Shown piece by piece: positions 26,801 to 40,210 of a stretch of 64,000 bases of DNA. The DNA is from Enoplolaimus lenunculus (Eukaryota > Nematoda > Enoplea > Enoplida > Thoracostomopsidae). The notes under the pieces were generated by a model that was not told the DNA's origin, did no database searches, and saw only the letters and a list, made by a program, of their open reading frames with translations. Position numbers and translations under genes: made by a program. How positions within the stretch are numbered: position 1 is the first letter of the stretch; every line of letters begins with the position of its first letter. The stretch covers positions 372,001 to 436,000 of the forward strand of contig JASANG010003092.1 in the NCBI GenBank assembly GCA_030248215.1. The letters are read 5' to 3'.

Positions 26801-28649
26801 TGTAATGAGTATACGGATAAAGTATATCCGGCTATGTATTTTAACTATAAAGATGGATTTCTTCAAACTTTGAGTCGTAAGCAATGTATTTTGCTCACGT
26901 TGCTAACTGTAGAAAGCAAATGTTATTTGAGGACTTGAGGTACTTAAAGGACAGATACCTTTGCAATGAGTCTTCACTCATTCGTTCAGTCATTGTTCTG
27001 CTGTTGGCCTTTAGTCACTGCCTTTTGTTTTGGGTTCCCCACAAAGAATTTGATTTACTAATCAGTGATCACTCTACGCGTGCAACTCTGCTCAATGGAA
27101 ACTCGTTCTGCTCTGGTGTAGTCAACAATGCAGTAGTGGATTTGAATCAGTTGGCAAGCCGGTTGTCCGATCTCGCAGAATTGGATGTGTTTAATAAAAA
27201 AACCATTCTTGAACCTGATTTCCTTTACGCCGGTTGGAAATTCGACTATGTTCCAAACACTAGTGACCGTTTTGCACGGAGTGCGCATATGTGGTGCGAT
27301 ATCACGCGTCATTATGTTACAACCGAAATTTGTAACGAGATCTGGCAATTGGCCGGTGTTAAAGAGTTAATGTGGTAAGAAAACTAGGCGTGAGCTCTTG
27401 ATAATTTGATTTATGTCAATTTGTTTCGAGGAATCATACGACAAATCGTGTGAAGCGCCTTTCTTGACCATGCCAATTAACCCAAGGTTTTGTGTTTTAA
27501 TTTTACCGGGTTGCATAGTCTGTTATATAATCAATAATTTCAACTGAAATCTCAACATTCTTGTGTTTTGCAATACAAACAATTCAAGGGTCGAATGGTG
27601 CCTCATAATTCGGTTTGAAGTATTATGGAACGTAGATTTATACTTGCATCTTGGCAAAGGCGGCTGTTGTTGCGTATACCTGTCGAAAACAACCCTGAAA
27701 GTTGTGTTTTGGACCCTGAAAACCCGAAAAATGTGTCAGTATTACTCAAACTAATGTTGTAGTGTCGTACTTCCTTACTTTCGTATTCGTGTATGTCGTG
27801 TACACAAAACTTTGGTTTCCTTACAGATATTTATATCTGTTGATTTACCATCATTTTAAGCAACTTAATAATATATTATCGATTAACCAATTATATTTTA
27901 GCAGTCCTTTGTCTTGTACAGAAGTTCAACGTAGACGAAGTCTTGTTTCTGACCAATCGCTTCGAAAAGCTGTAGAGAATGTATTTTTGTCTTCGACAAG
28001 CATCAGATCTTTAGCGACCGATTGTCTACCTTTCATATGGGCAATGGGGCATTGTCAAGAAGTGACGAGAATATCGCAAGACAAACGCAGGTATTTGCTT
28101 AGCCAGAGTTCGTCAACTCGTTAGCATTATGTTATTTTGTTAGGGTGTTTTTGATATTTTTAATAGTAAATAACTCATAGCTGGCTTATTCTTGTAACTT
28201 TTTGTTGTAAATAAACGTTACTATGCAGCGATTTGTTTTAGTAAAAAAATTTTAACGTTTTTTGATCAGCAATATGCATTCCGGTCGGCTCGGCGATTTT
28301 TAACGTTATGCAAGAGTGCTACGCAGTGTGTAACAGTATATGTGTATCCGTAAAAAATCAGTGTCCGTTTGCGTCATCTAAATAAAAATTTCGTTGTTTT
28401 TAAGGTAACCGTAGTTGTAATAAGTTAATCATTCAGCGTTCGGTTGTTTAGACTGATATTGGCAAACGTTTCGAACGCAAAACTTTGCTGCTTCATACTT
28501 GAATAATACTATTTTCGTACATAAACGTAATTTTAATGTTAGCGTGTTCTTTTTCTAGGTTTCTCCACTATTTCGACAAACTGCAGATTGATCCATACAA
28601 CGTGTTGAAAGAAAGTACTGTGTCTTCGCAGTTTATCCTTAAAGCATGA
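6662..28649 (+). CDS. ATAD5: ATAD5/Elg1-like PCNA-unloading clamp-loader large subunit (21 exons, about 1804 aa)
   Basis: Exons: 6662-7485, 10979-11872, 14227-14332, 16768-16827, 17333-17395, 18237-18341, 18735-19635, 20046-20260, 20640-20945, 21702-21828, 22431-22598, 23264-23412, 23552-23678, 24425-24595, 25259-25314, 25610-25703, 25987-26057, 26244-26479, 26913-27374, 27902-28090, 28559-28649. Every junction is phase-consistent. The total of about 1804 residues compares with about 1844 for human ATAD5. ATAD5 replaces RFC1 in an RFC-like complex that removes PCNA from DNA after replication. The N-terminal two thirds is low-complexity, Ser/Thr-rich and basic, as in the family. The AAA+ core follows (separate entry), and the C-terminus RRFLHYFDKLQI matches human RRFLHYFEGIHL. 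KIASFFAKSP (exon 14) and QVFSIFSKTK (exon 8) resemble PCNA-interacting motifs; exon 14 aligns with human TLANYFKVSPK. A 4-codon upstream ORF lies at 6629-6643. The least certain boundary is the exon 18 donor, chosen by phase. Confidence 0.92.
7765..8995. mobile_element. Foldback element with GCGAAGCG arms (about 1.23 kb) in ATAD5 intron 1
   Basis: The left end (CGCGAAGCGTTTTATG, then GGTCGAAAGGTGGATGTCCG) is repeated inverted at the right end (CAAGTACAAAACATAAAGCG, then CTTCGCGAA). Next inward come GTCCGTCCGTCTG on the left and CGGACGGACAGACGG on the right. Each arm then holds diverged repeats of about 175 bp. Typical unit features are TTAGGACTTTTTA, TTTCACTAATTATTA, TAAAGGGTTTTGG, TGTTTACAAACC and GTTAGCTAATAGCTAATTTG. 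The units run forward in the left half and reversed in the right half, so the whole element could form one long hairpin. No coding region. Confidence 0.75.
9095..9185. mobile_element. CCGGATAT-type MITE fragment
   Basis: Carries GTGCGACCGGATATTAATTT and following GGATATTG motifs, matching one end of the 3589-4006 element. The other end is missing or unrecognisable. Confidence 0.4.
9340..10570. mobile_element. GCGAAGCG/175-bp-unit element, degraded, interrupted by a MITE
   Basis: Contains diverged 175-bp units of the 7765-8995 family. It ends near 10525-10560 with GGCTTCGCTCAATACATG, TAGTTCTG and ACGACTGG, the same end seen at 13695-13720 and 17880-17910. A hAT-like MITE (9926-10304) is inserted in it. 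The 5' arm with the GTCCGTCC motif is absent. Confidence 0.6.
9926..10304. mobile_element. hAT-like MITE, ACCGGA family, nested
   Basis: Begins CAGGGTGCAACCGGAATTAC and ends CCGGTTGCACCTG, with the interior colinear with 5389-5773. The flanks ATTTCATT and ATTTCAGT match at 7 of 8 positions. Joining the flanks restores a normal 175-bp unit of the host repeat, so it inserted after that repeat. Confidence 0.85.
12668..13720. mobile_element. GCGAAGCG/175-bp-unit element, one-armed copy
   Basis: Starts at TTGAGCGAAGCGAGTTTCGC with the GGTCGAAATGTGGATGTCCG block. It continues through about five diverged direct 175-bp units and ends at GTTCGAGCTTCGCTTAATT. Unlike the copy at 7765-8995, the units do not turn around into an inverted half. 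Lies in ATAD5 intron 2. Confidence 0.65.
13921..14123. mobile_element. hAT-like MITE, short ACCGGAA variant (203 bp)
   Basis: Begins CAGGGTGCAACCGGAATTCC and ends CCGGTTGCACTCTG, with a perfect 8-bp duplication GAGACAGC on both sides (13913-13920, 14124-14131). The interior is rich in TTCCGGTA motifs. It lies just upstream of ATAD5 exon 3. Confidence 0.88.
14347..14722. mobile_element. CCGGATAT-type MITE in ATAD5 intron 3
   Basis: The left end ATCGACCGGATATTAATTTT and right end GGATATCCGGTCATTCC are inverted relative to each other, with GCCGGATA motifs inside both ends. Same family as 3589-4006. Flanking duplication not clear. Confidence 0.5.
14735..14860. repeat. (TA)n microsatellite
   Basis: More than 100 bases of almost pure TA dinucleotide with a few GTA/ACG interruptions at the edges. 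Likely to be length-variable and prone to assembly error. Confidence 0.95.
14862..15225. mobile_element. CAGGG-ended MITE, GGAACAGG family
   Basis: Begins CAGGGTTTCAACGGGAAC and ends GTGCAACCCTG. The motif GGAACAGGAAC is iterated near the left end and GGAACTGGACATGAAC near the right. It abuts the TA microsatellite, so the target duplication cannot be read with certainty. Related remnants lie at 15690-16051 (ending TTCCTGTTGAACCCAG) and 47370-47518. Confidence 0.55.
15690..16051. mobile_element. GGAACAGG-family MITE remnant
   Basis: The right end GTTCCGGTAAAACTTAGTTC matches, inverted, the left end of 14862-15225. The left part (TTTCCTGTTCCTGTCCC) has the family motif, but no clean terminus. 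In ATAD5 intron 3. Confidence 0.4.
17520..17910. mobile_element. GCGAAGCG/175-bp-unit element, short copy
   Basis: Starts with TGAGCGAAGCGAAACTC and the GAAGCGTTTTATGTTTTGTA, GGTCGAAAGGTGGATG and GTCCGTC blocks. It keeps about one and a half 175-bp units and ends at GGTCGAGCTTCGTTAA. Sits in ATAD5 intron 5, about 125 bp after exon 5. Confidence 0.65.
23780..24100. repeat. Degraded 175-bp-unit repeat in ATAD5 intron 13
   Basis: Contains TTAGTTAAGCCTAAATTGGG, TATTTCATTAATT and AGTAAAGGGTTTTCG segments typical of the 175-bp units. No recognisable ends remain. Confidence 0.4.
24812..25033. mobile_element. CAGG-ended MITE, GGAATCGG family (degraded)
   Basis: The left end CAGGATGAAACCGGAATTCT is followed by a run of GATTAGAATTAAGATT. 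The segment CATTCCGATTCCGGTTGCAC matches, inverted, the 61070-61230 element. A right end CACCCTG lies at 25027-25033, but the flanks do not give a clean duplication. Confidence 0.4.
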
Positions 28650-28734
28650 TGGCATTACTCTTAACTGCTGTTTAGTCCGTTCTTGGTTGGATTTTGAGGG
28701 ACATATTTAATGATGTAGAAACAAGGACATCGTG

Positions 28735-28976
28735 AGTGTGTAAACGGATAGAAACAATAACGGAACCGATGATTTATTTTTCTGCCAACAAAGTTGATCT
28801 TTGCAAATACCTAGGATTTCGGATGAATTTGCCTGTTTAATTTCATGTCGAAAATTGCGAGATACATATATGCGTGATTTATAACTAATATTGAGCATAA
28901 TAATAAAAATAACAGCGGAATTTTTGGTGGAAATCGACACCGATTTTACGGAAACGGATATGCGTTTACACCCTGT
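28735..28976. mobile_element. CACCCTG-ended MITE, GGAAACGGATA family
   Basis: Starts near GTGTAAACGGATAGAAAC and ends GATATGCGTTTACACCCTG. The interior (TTATTTTTCTGCCAACA, ATTTATAACTAATATT) matches 51265-51615. It begins about 86 bp after the ATAD5 stop codon and contains an AATAAA at 28902-28907, the nearest such hexamer I noticed downstream of that gene. Confidence 0.55.
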
Positions 28977-29366
28977 TATTATTTTAAAGAATAGTTATTG
29001 ATAAGATAGTATATACCTGGGGAAATTTTCTCCGTATATTAATTGCAATGGTGACGAAATACATTCAGTTCAAGCATAAAAGATTAAAACTTGTTGCAGT
29101 TTATTTAAATTGAACCGGTCGATTGTATATACTATTTGCATATATTTTGTGAACCCTTTCTTTTCCACTCAAAAACGTTACAAAAATGGTTTGTAATAAA
29201 AAATACTTTCAATTTTGGTGTTGTTGAAATCATTTGGGTGTGTATGTATGAAATATTTTGTCTTAACTTTAAATTGTTGTTCGTTTAATCTTAAAGAGCG
29301 AAATAACACTATACAATGTGGGACTATTTTTCTGCAGGGCATAATGGGCCCTCACGGTATATCCGG

Positions 29367-29706
29367 CAGGGTGTAACCGGAGGTGAAAAATACCGGAGTT
29401 GGAGCCGAAGGTCACCGAAACTTGCCGGAGCAGCAGGTGAGGCGAAATTAGCTTGTAAAAATGATGGTTAATTTCAGCCAATATCTGTAATATGTAGTTA
29501 AGTTGTTTGGTTTTTACGCTAATTTTCTGCGAAGTTTTTGAAATTCTGTCCTCAAACTTGTGACAAAAGTAAAACGCAATGCACTAAACAGATAAATTTT
29601 TGCAAAATTTTACTACTGAAATTGCCGGAACCTCTGGCAAAAATTCTACCGGAGCCGGAGGCCAATTTTCTGCCGGAGCCAGAGGTAGCCCTCCGGCTGT
29701 ACCGTG
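29367..29706. mobile_element. hAT-like MITE, GGAGCCGG family (340 bp)
   Basis: Begins CAGGGTGTAACCGGAGGTG and ends CTCCGGCTGTACCGTG. The flanks ATATCCGG and ACATCCGG match at 7 of 8 positions. GGAGCCGGAGG is iterated inside each end. Same family as 42846-43246, 58088-58413 and 59482-59744. Confidence 0.8.
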
Positions 29707-29930
29707 ACATCCGGTGATTCGGCTTCGAGAAAAGATCAACTTCCGGTGTCGCATGAAAAACTGACACCCGGGAATAATTTCATGAGGGTTCGATTTTCAC
29801 AGGACGGTCGTGTGAAAAGTGACTTCCATTAAAAAGATTCTAATCAGTTTTACACAACTGTCAGGTGTACAACTGGATGTCCGACTCCGGCAGACAGCGC
29901 ATTCCGTTTTGCGTCCCAATTTTCAGGAAA

Positions 29931-30107
29931 GAACTTCCGAAATTTCACAGAAAATTAGCGTAAAACCAAACAACTTAATAACATATTGCAGATATTGGCT
30001 AAAATTAATTAACCATCATTTTTACTACCTAATTTCGTTTCACGTCCGGCTCCGGCAAGGTTCGTTGACCTCCGATTGCGGTATTTTTCACCTCCGGTTG
30101 CACCCTG
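29931..30107. mobile_element. GGAGCCGG-family MITE, truncated, opposite orientation
   Basis: Ends CACCTCCGGTTGCACCCTG. Read in reverse it follows the left half of 29367-29706 through the GATGGTTAATTT and GTTGTTTGGTTTTACGC segments, then stops. Only half the element is present. Confidence 0.65.
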
Positions 30108-30135
30108 AAACTGTACTTCCTCCACGTTTGTTTAC

Positions 30136-30272
30136 GGCCCATGTATAGAACAGGGCCGGAACAGTCGTATAAGCATATTCCCAAGCCTAAAGCCTAAACG
30201 TTAAAGCATGAGCTGATTCCTAAGCCTAAGCAAAAAATTTAGTCTAAAGGTAAACCAACTCTATTCTGGGCC
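30136..30272. mobile_element. Telomere-repeat MITE, truncated copy
   Basis: Begins GGCCCATGTATAGAACAGGG, then GGAACAGTCGTATAAGCATA, followed by CCTAAG-type hexamers. It keeps the conserved TTAGTCTAAAGGTAAACC, but ends at CTGGGCCC without the usual right terminus. Same family as 46182-46408. Confidence 0.6.
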
Positions 30273-30789
30273 CGCACATACAGATGCCACTTTGTAAATA
30301 CGTTATGAAAAGGACAGCTGTTTTGTACTGAATCTGTTAGAAGGACATTCAGTTATTGCACAACACAAAGTCTATCCGAAGGGAGTCTGTTAAGCGATTA
30401 TACAGAGTCTGTGCGAACGAACCCTTATTGTCCAACACTGTGTCCAAGCAGTGGCCACAACAGGCTATGTAGATATGCCCTCTGCAAAGCCAAATATCCC
30501 AAACTTGCAAACAAGTGAGTCGACAATTGTTTTATCATGGACAGTATAACGTGGATGACCCATTAATTATTAAGGTAATTTATGTTCAACAAAAAATTTA
30601 CTGGAAAATTCAAAACAAACGCATGGCGTAGCCAGGATTTTGTTTTCGGGTTCACATCGCTTAACTATTAAAAGTGGTGCTTTACATGTGCATTTTATTC
30701 CTGTGGCGTGTTATAACAAATCAGGAAGGCGTTGCCAAACCCAAATAAACTTTAAAGATTTATAATGTTAGCGACTGTGAAACTATTAC

Positions 30790-31190
30790 CAGGACGAAAC
30801 AGGAATTCCGGTAGGGAAATCCGGTATTTTTCACAAAGGTTCCGGTGATAAACCTGGTATTTTTTCACTGGAATTTTCCGGTATTTTCGGTATTGAAAAT
30901 TTTTCTCAATTGAAAACGTAAGAAAAATTGGCATATTAATATTCTAACATTTCACTAAAATTGTCCGAGCGTGTATTGCCAAATGCGCCATGCTCCATGA
31001 TTTATCATGTTTCCATCCACCTACTGCATTTGTTTCAGGATTTTGGGTTAATGTGTGTTTACAGCATTAAACGCAATAAAATAGCGTTAAAACTAAATTT
31101 TTTGGCAACAGTATTTTTTATTTTTCGTTTCCGGTATTTTTTCAACTTTCTGGTTCCGGTTTGGTATTTCATAATTCCGGTTGCATCCTG
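30790..31190. mobile_element. hAT-like MITE, TTCCGGTA family (401 bp)
   Basis: Begins CAGGACGAAACAGGAATTCC and ends AATTCCGGTTGCATCCTG, flanked by a perfect 8-bp duplication ACTATTAC (30782-30789, 31191-31198). GGTATTTTTCAC and TTTTCCGGTATTTTCGG are shared with the short copy at 13921-14123. Confidence 0.88.
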
Positions 31191-31364
31191 ACTATTACAT
31201 ATTTCAACATCACTTTACGAAACAGGGGCGTGGCTAGCGTTGCCTTCCCCCAAAATACAAATTCAGGCCCTTTTGCAATGGCAAATCAAGAATTTTTTGG
31301 TGGGCATTCGAGGTGGCCATAGTATACTCGCCAGATCTAGTACCGAGGACGACCGAGACAGTAA

Positions 31365-31585
31365 GACAGGCGCGACAGCTAGGACAGCAGGGACATCTAG
31401 GACAGTGGGGATGGACAGCTGGGACAACGGGGGCAGCTGGAACAGCGGGGACTGCTGAGACAGCTGGAAAAGCGGGGACAGATGGGACAGCTGGGATAGC
31501 GGGGACAGCTTGGACAGTCAGGGCAGCCGGGTGTACGGGACAGCTTGGACAACGGGACAGCCTAGACAGCGGGACAATGAGGCTA
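31365..31585 (+). repeat. GGGACAGC minisatellite (forward array)
   Basis: About 220 bases built from 9-12-bp units such as GGGACAGCT and GGGACAGCGG with frequent small variants. The apparent Gly/Thr-rich open reading frames here are products of the repeat. Confidence 0.9.
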
Positions 31586-31589
31586 AACT

Positions 31590-31800
31590 TAAACCTAAGC
31601 CGTAAGCCTGAGCCAAAATCAAAACATAAGCTTACGCTCTAGATCTAAGCCAAAGCTTTGAAACGTGAACTTGCGTCAGAGCCAACACCTAGGCCTAAGC
31701 GTAAGCCTAAGCCAAAGCCTAAGCCCAAGTCTAAGCCTTACCCGAAGTCCTAAGAATAACCTAAACCTAGCCTGCACCTTAAACGCACAGGCCTAACCCC
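31590..31800 (-). repeat. Degenerate telomere-like (TTAGGC)n tract
   Basis: Irregular CCTAAG / GCCTAA hexamers with substitutions and short spacers (for example GCCTAAGCGTAAGCCTAAGC). It lies between the two GGGACAGC arrays. The hexamer equals the nematode telomere repeat, but the tract is too degenerate and internal to be a chromosome end. Confidence 0.7.
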
Positions 31801-32479
31801 TTTACTGTGTATTATAACGATATGTATATAATACATTATAAATTTTAAATCGAAGATTTGACATAACGATATAAAAATAAAAACCATATATGTACATAGG
31901 CATGAACACATTAAAGCAGCAAAGCCTTACATTAAAATTAAAAGTAACTCTGTGTATCGTTGCCGATTGCACAAAGTATTAAAGCTCTGAACAAACGCGC
32001 AACGGTGACATTTGAGCATTATATATAGCAACTGCTTTTTAAACGCTCAAAATATTGGCTTTTTACACCCCCAGGCTCGATTCTCAGATATATGACCCGA
32101 ATCTATTTTTGAGTCAAGCGCCAGCCAAATTTGCTGGGATCGGCCCTCCAATGCCCCCCGTTTGGACGCCTTTGTAACAATATACTTGCTTTGGGAAACG
32201 GAAAAATGGCGAGCAACATATTTTCGCAGGAAATACGGAAAAAAGGGTCAACAATATTTTTTGTTGAGATCCATTATAACAGGGGGTTACTGCCCCCTGT
32301 ACCTCCCGCACTTGGAAAAACCCTTAAGCAGGACGGGGGTTTCTGCTCCCCAAGCTCCCCGCACTGGGCGATAACCAAACCAAAATAATAACAACAACAA
32401 ATTTTAATAATTTTCACGTATGCACAAACAGGAGAAGCAATGCTGTTCTGGCACTATTGGTGTCCCGCGGGAAAACGGG

Positions 32480-32950
32480 ACGCTTAGGGCCGTCCCGGCT
32501 GTCCCACTGTCTCAGCTGTCAACGGTGTGCCAGCTGCCCTCGCTATCGCAGCTGTAGCTGCTGAACCCACTGTCCCAGCTGTCCCATTTGTTCCAGCTGT
32601 CCCCGCAGTCCCACTGTCCCCGCTGTTCCCATCCTGCTGTTCCAACTGCCCCTACTGTACAACTGTATCGTTGTCCCGCTGTGCCAGCTCTCTCGTTGTC
32701 CCAACTATCCCGCTGTTCCAACTGTCCAGCTGTCCCGACTATCCCAACAGTTATGCTGTCTCAACTGCCCCAACTGTGAGACTCAGTCCAACTGCGCCGC
32801 TGTCCAAACTGTCCCGCTGTCCAAACTGTCCCGCTGCCCTAACTGTTCTAAATGTCCCGCCATTCCAACTGCCCAACTGTCCTGCTGTCCCAACTGTCCC
32901 GCTATCCCAACTGACCCACTGTCCCAATTGTTCCAACTGTCCACAGGTCT
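32480..32950 (-). repeat. GGGACAGC minisatellite (inverted array)
   Basis: About 470 bases of CTGTCCC-type units, the reverse complement of the array at 31365-31585. Together they could form the arms of a large imperfect hairpin with a 0.9-kb loop. The long Pro/Ala/Val-rich reading frame across it (32527-33063) is a repeat artefact. Confidence 0.9.
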
Positions 32951-32994
32951 CTGTCCTAATTTATATATTTTTTGTTGTGTGTATACCTGGTGCA

Positions 32995-33150
32995 TTGCTG
33001 TCCGGAAAACTAAGACAGACTTTAAGTAAATTCTGTTATTTTTACGCTCAAAATTCGTTATGAATCTGGTATATATCACAAAATTTTTTTATTACAGACA
33101 GGCTGCAATTATTTGAAATTGACTTCCAGCTCGAAATTTACAGTATAGGT
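32995..33150. repeat. GGAAACGG-family MITE fragment
   Basis: AATTCTGTTATTTTTACGCT, CAAAATTCGTTATG and GCTGCAATTATTTGAAAT match the interior of the 51265-51615 and 52740-53060 copies. No termini recognised. Confidence 0.4.
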
Positions 33151-33439
33151 TTAAAAATGCATGACTCAAAGCGGAATCTTGACGTAGGGTTTGGCAGATA
33201 TCGCATCGGACTGTGTCATTTCTCTGCGTCTAGCCTATATTGTGAACTGTGTAGCACCTCGCCAGTTAGAAATGGGTCTTGTACTTGTGAATCAAAGACT
33301 GATGTTCCTAGGTTGTGAGTTGCAGAAACTAAGTACTCGACGTAGTTTTGAATTATAGGTGGAAGGTGTTAAACAGGCAATATTGTAGGAGTTCATCAGT
33401 TTAATAAACTGTCGCTAACTGATGATAGGACCTATACGC

Positions 33440-33535
33440 CGGTAGCATGAAGCATATTCGTAAACCTAGCCTTACGTATGTGCATGAATAAACCTATACC
33501 TAAGCGTAAACCTAAGCCTTAGTTTAAGTAAAATA
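33440..33535 (-). repeat. Telomere-like hexamers, upstream of the ADH gene
   Basis: ACCTATACCTAAGCGTAAAC and CCTAAGCCTTAGTTTAAG are the degenerate internal array of the telomere-repeat MITE family. Ends not recognisable. 33536-33893 shows no further recognisable feature apart from short AT-rich sequence before the ADH start. Confidence 0.5.
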
Positions 33536-33893
33536 TATTTTTAAAACAAACTTAATTTAAGTCAGCCTTGCAGAAAACTTTTCGCTCCTTATCTATACAT
33601 AGGCCAGCTTTATTATATATTTCTGAGTGTACCAGAAATTATGTAGCTAGTGCTATGTGGTCGATCGTAAAAAAACTTGAAGTGTCATTGCAATGTTTTC
33701 ATCTCTTAATATCAAATTTAAATGCTTTAAAACATGAAGGATTTAGATAATTGTACTAAGACACCAATTAGGCTAGATAGGCAGCATATTTAGTATTTGC
33801 AAACTGAAGCTTGTTTTCCAGGGTTATATGTATAAAATATTAATACGAAAATCAACTCTCAGTGGACCATTCAAGCTAACGCAAATATAAACA

Positions 33894-39130
<5,237 letters not shown>

Positions 39131-39200
39131 AGCCTTGCCGGATAGCCTATCCGTATACTGCTCAAGATTTTTCTTTTTGAAATAGTTCAATTTTGTATTA

Positions 39201-40207
39201 TGCAAGGTTCACATTAATAAATTTTGCTGTGCCACCGGGGATGACATGAGGTAGGGTTAACAAGTGGCAATTTTAAAAATTGCCACTCGTTAACCCTACC
39301 TTACCACAAATTGTACAATAAACATATATGTATAATATAAGTAATAAATTTTTAAACTTTGACAACTTAAATGGTAATTAATTTTAATGGAGGTCCAAAT
39401 GCGAGCGTTAACCCTACCGTATAACAAGTTTGTGGCAATGAATTCGGGAGAAGCCTCTGAAAATAGACATAGGCTCATCCATACGCTAGGCTTAGGCTTA
39501 GATTAAGGCTTATGAATATGCTTATACTACTTTTCGGCCCTACATGGGCCGTTACAGCCATATTCTCTATTAATTAACTTTCACAAAGTTTATGTCCTCC
39601 CGAAATAAAATATATACTGGCCAATCATGAGTCCATTAAAAAACTTGCACGTACGTTTATGTCCTTCCGAAATAAAATATATACTGGCCATACTTTATAC
39701 AAAGTTATGCCCTTAAGCTTACGGTTATGAATATGCATAACGCTTCGGACTACGCTTATACTACACTGGCCATGCTTTATACAAAGTTATCCATGTTCAG
39801 AGGCTTCTCCCCGAATTCACTGCCACAAATAATATACATAAGTAATTAAATGTGCACGCATTTTAGTTCAGTGATTAATTGCCAGTTATAAAACTTAATT
39901 TAAGATGTACACACATAACAATTTGTGTGTAATCAATATAACAATATATAAGCGCAAAATTTGCGTTAACCCTACCCTATGTCGTGCCACAAAAATTTTT
40001 GTGACACGACATAGGGTAGGGTTATATTGAAAATTTGTGGTAAGGTAGGGTTACCGAGTGGCAATGTGACACGACATAGGGTAGGGTTATATTGAAAATT
40101 TGTGGTAAGGTAGGGTTACCGAGTGGCAATTTTTAAAATTGCCACTTGTTAACCCTACCTCATGTCATCCCCGGTTGCACAGCAAAATTTATTAATGTGA
40201 ACCTTGC
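39201..40207. mobile_element. Foldback element with hairpin termini (1007 bp), TTA duplication
   Basis: The first and last about 85 bp are near-perfect inverted repeats (TGCAAGGTTCACATTAATAA left, TTATTAATGTGAACCTTGCA right), flanked by TTA on both sides (39198-39200, 40208-40210). A 3-bp TTA duplication suits the PIF/Harbinger superfamily. Inside each end is a second hairpin, GGTAGGGTTAAC..GTTAACCCTACC around AAAATTGCCACT. A third hairpin (ACCCTACCCTATGTCGTG and its complement) lies at 39963-40024. A block of about 60 bp beginning GTGACACGACATAGGG is tandemly duplicated at 40009-40130. A telomere-repeat MITE fragment ending CTACATGGGCC is inside at 39485-39550. No coding region. Confidence 0.8.
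39216..39221 (+). promoter_or_regulatory. AATAAA polyadenylation signal behind the ADH gene, inside a transposon end
   Basis: First AATAAA after the ADH stop codon (39128-39130). It lies 15 bases inside the terminal repeat of the foldback element, so the inserted element may provide this gene's 3' end signal. Confidence 0.5.
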
Positions 40208-40210
40208 ATT

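Noticed and set aside
31590-31800. Chromosome end or recent telomere fusion point
   Set aside because: The hexamers are degenerate, short and internal, and elsewhere in the window similar tracts lie inside transposable elements with target duplications.
32527-33063. 178-residue Pro/Ala/Val-rich reading frame
   Set aside because: It is a translation of the CTGTCCC minisatellite; reading frames are open on both strands because the unit lacks stop codons.
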